The notes below the pieces were generated by a model. The model saw only the letters and a list, made by a program, of their open reading frames with translations. It was not told the DNA's origin and did no database searches. The translations under genes were made by a program, and so were the position numbers. Positions 1-7,993 of a DNA stretch of 64,000 bases are shown here, piece by piece. How positions within the stretch are numbered: position 1 is the first letter of the stretch; the number at the start of each line of letters is the position of its first letter. This DNA is from Winslowiella iniecta (GTDB lineage: Bacteria > Pseudomonadota > Gammaproteobacteria > Enterobacterales > Enterobacteriaceae): the NCBI RefSeq assembly GCF_001267535.1, contig NZ_JRXE01000021.1, forward strand, positions 3,431 through 67,430, written 5' to 3'.

Positions 1-1209
1 ATGGCTGTTTTGTTGTCTGGCTGTGATGGTGGTAAATCTGTGGATTCTTTATCCTGCGAGAATCCGCAGATTATTTCTCAGGCGACCGAAAGCCTGACAA
101 AAGACTTATTTAATAACCTGCCAGAAAAACAGCGCGGTTTCTTTAAAGGCTTCGACGATTTTGTCCAGCAGAACCACATCCGGTTTACTTATCAACCTGA
201 TGGCAAACCGCAAAGCACTTTCCCCGGCGAATTTAATAATCCTGACGTTAAAGGTTGCGTGTTCTCCTGGACGGCTTCTCCGGTACTGACGAAAGGCAAA
301 AAGGTCAGTGACGAATTCACCGCGACCATTGGGAAAAAGCCTGAAGATAAAAGTCAGCTGTATATCGTCGCCATTCCGCATCAAATGAACGTAGCCAACA
401 GTGCCGAGGGTGAGCCAACTCAGGAGCAGACGGCATTTGATGAGTTTATGTTTGGCGAAGAGCGTCGACAAGCCGCTCAGCAACAGGCTGAACGGGCTGC
501 AAAAGTGAAAGCGGTTAAGGATATTCCGCTAAACCGCTACAGTTATGCAACGGCTGAACAACTGCAACTGGCTTATATCGCACATAATCCGCAGATGACT
601 GACGATGAAAAAATGAGTCTGTTATCGGAAAAATATCGTCAGACGAATGACCCGTTCACCAAACAAGATTTACTCAAATCAGAACTTCCACGGCTGCTGT
701 CAGAAGCAGAAAAATATAAAGATATCCAATATATTAAATATGTTGAGTCTTATCTGACCGACCGCCCGGCGGATGTCCCTGATGATGCGGTGTTTGTTAA
801 AAGTTATACTAAAAGCGGCTTCTATTATCCGGAAAATTATGACTTTGACAAAAAATTATTTACCGTTGAGTCGGGAATGGGCTGTGAGAAAAATGACAGA
901 GCGGCGTGGCGCGGATTTAATCTGACTAATGCCAACGGAAATTATTCTGTCGTGGTGCCGAAAGATAATGTGTTATTAAGCTGCACCAGCATTCCCGCCG
1001 ATGAAAACCAGGCGCGCGAATGGAGTAAAGTATTCTCTGCGGGCAGTTTCAGAATGTTCCAGGTGCTGTATGTGGCACTGGATAACTGGACGCCGCAAAA
1101 AGAAAACGGCGTGGTCAGAAATAATGTGCAGGGTTTGCTGACGCATGTTGAATATCATATTATTGATAATCAAACCTCCAAAGATGTTGTAACAGGTCAG
1201 ATAAATTAA
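1..1209 (+). CDS. Putative lipoprotein of unknown function, 5'-incomplete
   Basis: The reading frame is open from the first base and the protein shows a lipobox-like LLSGC only seven residues after the first Met. That is too short for a lipoprotein signal peptide, so the true start probably lies before the window. The mature part (about 395 residues) is hydrophilic, with a charged, Gln/Ala-rich helical stretch near residues 150-170 and Cys pairs that could form disulfides. I do not recognise the family. If the lipobox is real the protein is anchored to an envelope membrane. A rho-independent terminator follows directly, so it ends its transcription unit. Confidence 0.6.
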   Translation: MAVLLSGCDGGKSVDSLSCENPQIISQATESLTKDLFNNLPEKQRGFFKGFDDFVQQNHIRFTYQPDGKPQSTFPGEFNNPDVKGCVFSWTASPVLTKGKKVSDEFTATIGKKPEDKSQLYIVAIPHQMNVANSAEGEPTQEQTAFDEFMFGEERRQAAQQQAERAAKVKAVKDIPLNRYSYATAEQLQLAYIAHNPQMTDDEKMSLLSEKYRQTNDPFTKQDLLKSELPRLLSEAEKYKDIQYIKYVESYLTDRPADVPDDAVFVKSYTKSGFYYPENYDFDKKLFTVESGMGCEKNDRAAWRGFNLTNANGNYSVVVPKDNVLLSCTSIPADENQAREWSKVFSAGSFRMFQVLYVALDNWTPQKENGVVRNNVQGLLTHVEYHIIDNQTSKDVVTGQIN

Positions 1210-1215
1210 ATTATC

Positions 1216-1243
1216 AGCCCCTTTGCCGGGGCTTTATTTTTTG
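1216..1243 (+). terminator. Rho-independent terminator after the lipoprotein gene
   Basis: A six-base stem AGCCCC/GGGGCT with a TTTGCC loop is followed by a T-rich tract, a few bases after the stop codon. Confidence 0.75.
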
Positions 1244-1388
1244 GCTTAAGGGGCGTCTGAGCTGAACCATCAGTCGGCAACAGACCGCTTCGCGCCTGTT
1301 ATGTGCGCTTGAAGTTAATTTTTCTGGCAACAACTGTCGCTTTTTGTCACTGTAACTGACACATGCACAACGCTGGGATCGTTAACCC

Positions 1389-2411
1389 ATGAAAAAGATC
1401 GGATTTCTCTCGTTTGGCCACTGGAACCCGTCACCACAGTCCGCGACGCGGTCGGCGGCTGATGCACTCCTGCAATCCATTGATCTCGCCGTCGCCGCAG
1501 AAGAACTGGGCGCGGATGGGGCGTATTTCCGCGTGCATCATTTCGCCCGCCAGCTTAGCTCGCCGTTTCCGCTGCTGGCGGCGGTGGGCGCTAAAACCCG
1601 GCGTATCGAGATTGGCACCGGCGTGATTGATATGCGCTATGAAAATCCGCTGTATATGGCCGAAGACGCCAGTGCTGCCGACCTGATTTCAGGCGGGCGA
1701 CTGCAATTGGGTATCAGCCGTGGTTCGCCCGAGCAGGTGATGGATGGCTGGCGCTACTTCGGTTACCAGCCGGCAGAGGGGGAAACTGAGGCGGATATGG
1801 CGCGTCGCCATACGGAAGTTCTGCTGGATACCCTGCGTGGCGAAGGTTTTGCCGAGCCAAATCCGCAACCGATGTTCCCCAATCCGCCGGGCTTGCTGCG
1901 GGTGGAGCCGTTTTCTGCCGGATTGCGTGAGCGCATCTGGTGGGGTGCGGGCTCTAATGCCACCGCGCAGTGGGCGGCAAAGCTGGGAATGAACCTGCAA
2001 AGTTCGACGCTAAAAAATGACGAGACCGGCGAGCCGTTTCATATTCAGCAGGCCAGCCAGATTCGTGCTTATCGTGCTGCCTGGAAAGAAGCAGGGCACC
2101 GCCATCAGCCGCGCGTGTCGGTCAGTCGCAGTATCTTTGCGCTACTCGATCAGCGTGATCACGCTTATTTCGGCAATAGCGGCCAGCAGGGAGATCAGGT
2201 CGGTTATCTCGATCAGCAGACCCGGGCGATCTTCGGCCGTAGCTACGCGGCTGAACCGGAGGTGCTGATCAAACAGCTGGCACAGGATGAAGCCATTGCT
2301 GAGGCCGACACCTTACTGTTAACGGTGCCAAACCAGCTGGGCGTTGAGTATAACGTGCATGTTATTGAGTCGATTCTGAAGCATGTGGCCCCGGGGTTGG
2401 GCTGGCGCTGA
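1389..2411 (+). CDS. LLM-class (luciferase-like) flavin-dependent oxidoreductase
   Basis: The 340-aa protein has the bacterial-luciferase TIM-barrel pattern: an N-terminal strand KIGFLSFGHW, then AEELGADGAYFRVHHF, RIEIGTGVIDMRYENPLYMAEDAS and the SGGRLQLGISRGSPEQ loop. The last is typical of F420/FMN-dependent monooxygenases. Such enzymes use reduced flavin and O2 to oxidise small organic substrates; the substrate here cannot be read. It is a single-gene unit with its own start 180 bp after the preceding terminator, convergent with the LysR gene. It may be unrelated to the aromatic cluster or supply an extra oxidation step. Family call firm, substrate unknown. Confidence 0.85.
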   Translation: MKKIGFLSFGHWNPSPQSATRSAADALLQSIDLAVAAEELGADGAYFRVHHFARQLSSPFPLLAAVGAKTRRIEIGTGVIDMRYENPLYMAEDASAADLISGGRLQLGISRGSPEQVMDGWRYFGYQPAEGETEADMARRHTEVLLDTLRGEGFAEPNPQPMFPNPPGLLRVEPFSAGLRERIWWGAGSNATAQWAAKLGMNLQSSTLKNDETGEPFHIQQASQIRAYRAAWKEAGHRHQPRVSVSRSIFALLDQRDHAYFGNSGQQGDQVGYLDQQTRAIFGRSYAAEPEVLIKQLAQDEAIAEADTLLLTVPNQLGVEYNVHVIESILKHVAPGLGWR

Positions 2412-2441
2412 TTGTCGAGCCACCATGCCTGGCGTGACGTA

Positions 2442-3362
2442 TCAGAAATCCTTTAGCGCCGAAAGAATGCGCTGGATCAGCGGCTTGGTATCATTTCTTT
2501 TCCACACCGCGTGAATCGAGACTTCCAGTGGGAACCAGGGCAGCTCGACGATCGACACATTAGCCGAGCTAATACGCGCCAGGCTTTTCTGCACAAAGGT
2601 GAATCCCAGACCGGCCTCGACGCAGGAGAGTGCCGCCAGCGGGCCGCTGACCTCTAATCTGATATTTGGCGTAAAACCACTGGCGGCGCAGGCGTTAAGC
2701 AGGCGAGCGCGCGCTGCGGGATTCAGTCCTTCCTGATCGGCAATCCAGGGTTGATGATCAAGATCTTCAGGTTGCGGAGCGGAGAGGGTCATATTTTTCG
2801 GCATGGCGAGAACGATCGGTTCAGAGAACACCTTCCGCTGCTCAAATTCTTCACTGGTCGCCGGTGGCGTGTGCAACAACGCCAAATCCAGTGTTCTGTC
2901 TCGCAGGCATTCAATCTGCTGTTTTGAACGGAAACCGTAAAGTCGAATATCAACGTCGGAAGTACAACCGAGACGAGCGAGGGTGTCGGGCAACAGGCGA
3001 GAATGAATGGCGGCTTCGACATAGCCAATGTCCAGTCGACCGGCGAGACCTTTCCCCAGATTTTTACCGCGATCTTTTAGCCGGTCATGATGTTTCAGAA
3101 AAGCCTGCACTTCACTGAGAAAGTGTTTTCCCTCCGAGGTCAGACGCAGACGTTTTTTTTCACGATGAAACAGTTCGACACCCAGCTCATTTTCCAGCAG
3201 CTGTATTTGCCTGCTTAAAGGCGACTGAGAAATATGCAATTTTTCAGCAGCTTGCCCGATATGCTCCAGTTCACCTACCACGGAGAAAGATCGGAGTATT
3301 CTTATGTCCACAACAATTTTGGTCTCAAATGTGCCAATTTTTAGTATAGCCGAGCCTGGCAT
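2442..3362 (-). CDS. LysR-family transcriptional regulator, probable regulator of the divergent catabolic cluster
   Basis: The N-terminus carries the LysR winged helix-turn-helix (GQAAEKLHISQSPLSRQIQLLE), followed by a linker helix and a two-lobed periplasmic-binding-like effector domain. It is transcribed away from the hydrolase/dehydrogenase fusion gene, the usual layout for a LysR activator that senses a pathway intermediate. The longest frame starts at 3362. Alignment with typical LysR N-termini (DIRILRSFSVV) suggests the real start may be a GTG at 3311, which would make the protein 289 aa. Class certain, effector unknown, target inferred from position. Confidence 0.85.
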   Translation of the reverse strand: MPGSAILKIGTFETKIVVDIRILRSFSVVGELEHIGQAAEKLHISQSPLSRQIQLLENELGVELFHREKKRLRLTSEGKHFLSEVQAFLKHHDRLKDRGKNLGKGLAGRLDIGYVEAAIHSRLLPDTLARLGCTSDVDIRLYGFRSKQQIECLRDRTLDLALLHTPPATSEEFEQRKVFSEPIVLAMPKNMTLSAPQPEDLDHQPWIADQEGLNPAARARLLNACAASGFTPNIRLEVSGPLAALSCVEAGLGFTFVQKSLARISSANVSIVELPWFPLEVSIHAVWKRNDTKPLIQRILSALKDF

Positions 3363-3458
3363 TTATCACCATTATGTTTTAGCACCAACATCTTGAATGA
3401 GATGGCGTGGGCGAATGGGGTTATTTCAGTACACCAAAATTCAACAAAAAAAACCTGA

Positions 3459-3478
3459 AAATGGAACCGGTTCCATTT
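3459..3478. promoter_or_regulatory. Perfect 20-bp palindrome, LacI-family-like operator
   Basis: The core ATGGAACCGGTTCCAT extends by two A/T bases on each side into a perfect 20-bp inverted repeat with central CCGG. This is the shape of LacI/GalR-family operators. It lies 33 bp before the ATG chosen for the fusion gene, in the divergent LysR/fusion intergenic region. No LacI-family gene is present in the window, so a regulator encoded elsewhere is implied. Confidence 0.55.
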
Positions 3479-3511
3479 CATTACAGCAAATTAAAAGGGA
3501 TGGTTTTAGCG

Positions 3512-5437
3512 ATGCTAAACATAAATGAAATTCGTGTTGAGTCGGGTAAGCCGAATGGGCCACGCGCGGTGATGCTTTCGCCGATGATGGCACAATGGGA
3601 TCAGGGTGCTTTTTGCCAGCCACTGCTGGATTGGCTCGCCGCTGCCGGTTACAGCGTGGCGGTCTATGACACTGTGGGTCTCTGTAAAGGCACAAAAGAT
3701 TTGCAGGAAGCCACGGCGATGTGGGCAGACTTTCTGCGGGAACACGAGCCAAAGATTGATCTGCTTATTGGCCAGGCTTACGGTGGTGCCATTGCCCAGC
3801 ACCTTCTGGCTGACGAACTTGCTTATGTGCCAGCATTTGTCGGTATTTCGGCTCCCACTTATTGCGACGCCAAACTGCGCAATAGTCTGAACGAAGTACT
3901 GATTGAACTTACCGAAGTTTCTGCTGAAGCCGGCTTGAAAAAACTGCTCTGGCGCATTCGCCCTGATACCGATAACACCATTCCTGAAGTTGAAGGTGTT
4001 GCACCGCAGGGCACCGTGGAAAGGCTTGCGACAGGATTACAACAGCTGCAAGCCGCAGATGCGCGCAGCATTATCGCCAATTATCGTGGCAAAGCATTAT
4101 GGCTTTATGGCAGTCAGTCCAGGCTGGTCAGTACCATTAATATCGTCCCGGCACCGGCGCGTAAAGATCATCAAAGTGTCATGCTGCCAGAGTGCGGCAT
4201 GCATCCTTTCCGTGACGTGCCTGATGCTGCGCTGCGTAGCCTCGAAAAATTCCTGCACGAAGACACGTTAAAGAAAAAAGTACTGGTGCTGCCAGGCGAC
4301 GGCGTTGGCGCAGAAGTTTGTCATGCCGCGCTGCCGGTTTTTAACTTACTGAATCTCCCCGTCACCCTTGAAATTGGCCAAATTGGTTGGGAGTGCTGGC
4401 GAAATGGCGCTGAGCCGATTCCGGCAGAAACCTGGCAGAAAATTACCGACGCCGATGCCGTGCTGCTCGGAGCTATAACCAGCAAAGGCAAACAGGATGC
4501 TGAAAAAGAGTTGTTGCCTGAGCTACAGGGTAAAAACCACCAATATATTTCTCCATTGATTCAGATGCGCCAAAAGCTGGAGCTGTTTGCCAATATTCGA
4601 CCGGTTTACAGCCTTAAAGCAGAACAGCGTCCGTTCCGCTGCGTCGTATTACGCGAAAATACCGAAGGTCTTTATTGTGGTCTGGATCGCCGCGGTATTC
4701 CCGATGAATATCGCAACTGGGTTAAGCATGCCAACATTGACCGCTCCGGGCATGGCGATGTGGCAATGAGTGTGCGAATCGTAACGCGCTTTGGCCTGGA
4801 GCGAATCATTCGTTATGCCTTTGAATATGCGACCAAAAATAATTACAGCAGCGTCACCTGGGCGGATAAGCCCAATGTATTGCGTGAAAGTGGACAGCTT
4901 TCCAGCGATATCTTTTGGGAAATCGCGGCGGAATATCCCGCTATTCGCGCTGAAATTCATAACGCGGATGCCGTTGCACTGTGGTTAGTACAGCGTCCTG
5001 AGCGTTTCGGTGTGATTGTGGCCGAAAATATGTACGGCGATATTCTTTCCGACCTCGCGGCGGGCGTGATGGGTGGCCTGGGCTTTGCGCCAAGTGCCAA
5101 TATCGGTGCCGGTACGCCTTATTTCGAACCGGTTCATGGCAGCGCACCGCGTATGGCAAATAGGGGGAAAGCGAACCCGTCTGCGATGTTCCTCACGATT
5201 GGTCTGATGCTCGAACATCTGGGCTTTGCCCGCGAGGCTCGTCGAATTAATCAGGCGGTTGCATCAGTGATCAATTCTGGTGAGGCGCTGACCTACGATC
5301 TCGGCGGCACCGCCACCACGCTGGAAATGGCCGATAAAATTCTTGAGCGCATTCAGTCCGGTCTGGCGCTGACAAACAGCCGTCATGCTGAGGTTAAGGT
5401 GGTCTCAGACTTCATTCACAGCCTGGCAGAGGTATAA
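3512..5437 (+). CDS. Fusion: degenerate alpha/beta-hydrolase domain plus isocitrate/isopropylmalate-type beta-decarboxylating dehydrogenase
   Basis: Residues 1 to about 250 resemble an alpha/beta-hydrolase (strand, AAGYSVAVYDTVG, nucleophile elbow, late His in GMHPF near 231). The elbow reads GQAYG, so the expected Ser nucleophile is Ala89 and esterase activity is doubtful. From about residue 254 a complete dehydrogenase follows: VLVLPGDGVGAEV, LFANIRPVY, RENTEGLYCG (about 381), DKPNVL (Lys453), NMYGDILSD and EPVHGSAP. RENTEG places it nearer homoisocitrate, isocitrate and tartrate dehydrogenases than 3-isopropylmalate dehydrogenase. Substrate unknown. The frame is open from 3407. I chose ATG 3512 because the palindrome at 3459-3478 would otherwise be coding; ATG 3500 is an alternative. 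First gene of a tight run, two bases before the next. Confidence 0.8.
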   Translation: MLNINEIRVESGKPNGPRAVMLSPMMAQWDQGAFCQPLLDWLAAAGYSVAVYDTVGLCKGTKDLQEATAMWADFLREHEPKIDLLIGQAYGGAIAQHLLADELAYVPAFVGISAPTYCDAKLRNSLNEVLIELTEVSAEAGLKKLLWRIRPDTDNTIPEVEGVAPQGTVERLATGLQQLQAADARSIIANYRGKALWLYGSQSRLVSTINIVPAPARKDHQSVMLPECGMHPFRDVPDAALRSLEKFLHEDTLKKKVLVLPGDGVGAEVCHAALPVFNLLNLPVTLEIGQIGWECWRNGAEPIPAETWQKITDADAVLLGAITSKGKQDAEKELLPELQGKNHQYISPLIQMRQKLELFANIRPVYSLKAEQRPFRCVVLRENTEGLYCGLDRRGIPDEYRNWVKHANIDRSGHGDVAMSVRIVTRFGLERIIRYAFEYATKNNYSSVTWADKPNVLRESGQLSSDIFWEIAAEYPAIRAEIHNADAVALWLVQRPERFGVIVAENMYGDILSDLAAGVMGGLGFAPSANIGAGTPYFEPVHGSAPRMANRGKANPSAMFLTIGLMLEHLGFAREARRINQAVASVINSGEALTYDLGGTATTLEMADKILERIQSGLALTNSRHAEVKVVSDFIHSLAEV

Positions 5438-5439
5438 AT

Positions 5440-6318
5440 ATGAATAACGAATTTATCGCTTACTGGCGAAGCAAGATTTCATTTCTTGATGTCCATTACC
5501 ACGTTTCGCCCGACACTTTTATCCGTCGGCATAACGTTATCTCGGCCGGAGAGATCTACAAGAGTCTCGGCGGTGCCGTGGTATTGAAGAATCATCTTGG
5601 CGACAGTGTCGCGTTAGCCGAGACCGCCAGACTATGCGGATTGCCGGTAATGGGCTCAGTGGTGCTGAATCAGGTGGCGGGTGGACCAAACTGGAAAAGT
5701 GTCGAGGAGTCTCTGTGTAAACGGCAGTCCGCGCACAGCGGCAGAATGATTATCCATTTGCCTACAGTGACGGCGGTTCACAATAAGAATAAGGTCGATC
5801 GTACGCTATCCAATCAATACTGTGCCGATGCGCGGGCGCAGGGGGTGTCGATTAGCGATGAAAGTGGGGCGTTACGCAAGGAAGTGATCGAAATCTTGCA
5901 TATGGCGCGGGATAATCCGGTGGTGATTTCCAGTGGTCACACTTCTCGTTCAGAAACACTGACGCTGATTGAGATGGCCGACAAGATTGGCGTGCCGCGT
6001 CTGATGCTTAACCAGCCGGCTAACCCGATGACCGGCTTGTCATCTAAAGACCTGGCTAATCTGGCTGGCGCGGAGTGGTTGTTTATCGAGCAGACTGCGC
6101 TTACTTATCTGCTCGGCTGGCAGACATGGGAAGACTACAGCCAGGTGCTCGGTGAAATTCCGAACGTGGTTTACAGTTCTGACCTTGGCCAGACCAGCCA
6201 GCCGGACCTGCCGGAATGGCATCGTCAAAGCCTTGCCTGGTTTGACGAAATGGGTCTTTCGTCAGCACGCAGGGATGCTATCTGGCTAGACAACCCGCTG
6301 AAAATGCTGGCTCCATAG
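5440..6318 (+). CDS. DUF6282-like, amidohydrolase-type protein of the catabolic cluster
   Basis: The 292-aa protein begins with FLDVHYHVSPD; H19 and H21 form the HxH metal motif at the end of strand 1 in amidohydrolase/PHP-type barrels. A later SSGHTSRSET segment could give another metal ligand. I associate it with the DUF6282 family from memory. It starts two bases after the fusion gene stop, with AGAGG upstream, so the two are probably translationally coupled. A hydrolase or hydratase acting on a ring-cleavage product is plausible, since the 4-oxalomesaconate hydratase LigJ belongs to the amidohydrolase superfamily, but this is inference. Confidence 0.65.
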   Translation: MNNEFIAYWRSKISFLDVHYHVSPDTFIRRHNVISAGEIYKSLGGAVVLKNHLGDSVALAETARLCGLPVMGSVVLNQVAGGPNWKSVEESLCKRQSAHSGRMIIHLPTVTAVHNKNKVDRTLSNQYCADARAQGVSISDESGALRKEVIEILHMARDNPVVISSGHTSRSETLTLIEMADKIGVPRLMLNQPANPMTGLSSKDLANLAGAEWLFIEQTALTYLLGWQTWEDYSQVLGEIPNVVYSSDLGQTSQPDLPEWHRQSLAWFDEMGLSSARRDAIWLDNPLKMLAP

Positions 6319-6373
6319 ACAACGATGCCGCCGGGTTTTCAGTCATCACGGCGGCCTCAAACAGAGAAAGAAC

Positions 6374-7591
6374 ATGAAAGAAGTGATAAAGAATCGTTCC
6401 CTCCTGATGTGCGCAGTCGTCATGATGTTGGTGCTTAGCCTTTTCTCAAGCGATATTTTTCTTCCCGCACTGCCGGAAATTGCCCGTCAATTCAATGTCA
6501 CGCCGAGCCAGGGGCAGAAAATGCTGGGGTATTTCCTGTTCGGCGTTGCGCTGATGCAGCTGATTTATGGCCCCTTGTCTGACAGCGTTGGCCGCAAACG
6601 ACTGTTAGTGTTTGGCACTTCACTGTTTATTGTGGCGACTTTCGCCATCAATTTTGCCCGCAGCTTCGATCAGGTGCTGGCGCTGCGTATGATTCAGGCG
6701 GTGGGTGCCAGCGCCAGTATCGTGCTGGGCAGGGCGATCATTGGTGATCTTTTCTCAAAAGAAGAAGCCGGTAAAATCTTTTTAACCATTTTCCCGATAG
6801 TCGGCATGTCGCCGGCACTGGCACCGATGATTGGTGGGCAGATCGCTAATGTTTTTGGCTGGCAGGCCTGCTTTATTTTCGCCGGATTGTTCGGCATCGT
6901 GCTGCTGGGCCTCACGCTGACCGTGGTGCCCGAGACGCTGCCGCCTGCCAAACGTAATCCCCTGTCAGCAATCGATGTCGCACAGAGCTATACCAATCTG
7001 CTGATGTCTCGTCGTTTCTGGCACTATGCGCTGGTACCCTGCATTGCCTACGCCGTTTTCTATGCGTATATCGCCGAGTCTCCTTTCCTGCTGCTGAAGC
7101 AGGGCGTCTCCGATAAAGTGATTGGCTTTACCTATCTGAGCCTCTCGCTCACTTATGTGACGGGCAACCTGATTGCGCGCTGGAGTATGTCGAAAGGATT
7201 CACGCTGGACAGAGCGCTGGCGACCGGTTACACCATTTTTGCCGCTGGCGGGATCATGATGTTCCTGACCACCTGGATCGCACCCAATTTTTCCGCCGGT
7301 TCGATTGCCGCCATCTCTGTGATGACCTTAGGCAACGGATTCCTGCTGCCGCTTGGCACCAGCGGTGCGGTCACGGCTGTGCCATCCTGCGCGGGTTCTG
7401 CCTCTGGCCTGATGGGAGCAATGCAGATTGGCGCGGCGGCGATCATTGCCGGTATTATCGGTCCGCTGTCTGGTCATAATCCGCAGACCTTCGGGATGAT
7501 CGTTTTCATTGTTGCAATGGCTGGCTTCTTTATTTTCCAGGCCACACGACATCTCTGTTACCGAGCCGATATCCGTCAACAACACTCCTGA
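6374..7591 (+). CDS. MFS transporter, Bcr/CflA-type drug:H+ antiporter family
   Basis: A 405-aa protein with about 12 hydrophobic segments, the N-terminal SSDIFLPALPEIARQF of DHA1/Bcr-CflA members and the MFS loop GPLSDSVGRKRLL between helices 2 and 3. Members export drugs, sulfonamides or small metabolites across the inner membrane. It lies 55 bp after the DUF6282 gene on the same strand, so it is probably in the same transcript, where it might export a toxic aromatic or pathway intermediate. Substrate unknown. Confidence 0.85.
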   Translation: MKEVIKNRSLLMCAVVMMLVLSLFSSDIFLPALPEIARQFNVTPSQGQKMLGYFLFGVALMQLIYGPLSDSVGRKRLLVFGTSLFIVATFAINFARSFDQVLALRMIQAVGASASIVLGRAIIGDLFSKEEAGKIFLTIFPIVGMSPALAPMIGGQIANVFGWQACFIFAGLFGIVLLGLTLTVVPETLPPAKRNPLSAIDVAQSYTNLLMSRRFWHYALVPCIAYAVFYAYIAESPFLLLKQGVSDKVIGFTYLSLSLTYVTGNLIARWSMSKGFTLDRALATGYTIFAAGGIMMFLTTWIAPNFSAGSIAAISVMTLGNGFLLPLGTSGAVTAVPSCAGSASGLMGAMQIGAAAIIAGIIGPLSGHNPQTFGMIVFIVAMAGFFIFQATRHLCYRADIRQQHS

Positions 7592-7605
7592 ATACAGCGA
7601 TAACC

Positions 7606-7643
7606 AGGTTAAATCAGGTCGCTATGGCGATCTGATTTAACCT
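7606..7643. repeat. Perfect 12-bp inverted repeat with inner hairpin
   Basis: AGGTTAAATCAG and its exact complement CTGATTTAACCT are separated by 14 bases that themselves contain CGC-TATG-GCG. The structure begins 15 bp after the Bcr/CflA-type stop codon. No T-run follows on either strand, so it is not a standard terminator. It may stabilise the mRNA end or bind a regulator. Confidence 0.6.
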
Positions 7644-7993
7644 GAGCGATATAGCGGCAAAGTAATGATTTAATGATAGCAATGAAATGAAAAGTTAAGT
7701 TCAAATTATAAACTAATGATGGCCTTATTAAATAATTCCTTAAACTTCCAGGCTGAGTCTTAGCGCCAAATTTACCGTTGCGAATCTGGAAAAATAAATG
7801 CACGTCTGATACCCACCGGTGTCAGGCGATGTGCGGGTTAGCTTCAGTATTATTTAATGTGCGTAGTGTTAATTTTTTAGCGTATTTTTTGACTTGTTTT
7901 AAGTCATCACTCTGCGTGCATCGAGCGATATCATCACGGCGAAGTTTTAAGGGGTTATTTGGCTGCCTGGTAATAAAAAAGAGAACACACAGC
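7644..7993 (+). promoter_or_regulatory. 350-bp AT-rich leader before the aromatic-acid transporter
   Basis: No credible gene is present. The frame of the downstream transporter is open from 7778, but the extra residues do not look like a transporter N-terminus. A short inverted repeat TGACTT-GTTT-AAGTCA sits near 7890. The stretch probably holds a separate promoter for the transporter and dioxygenase genes; I cannot assign a -35/-10 pair with confidence. Confidence 0.4.
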
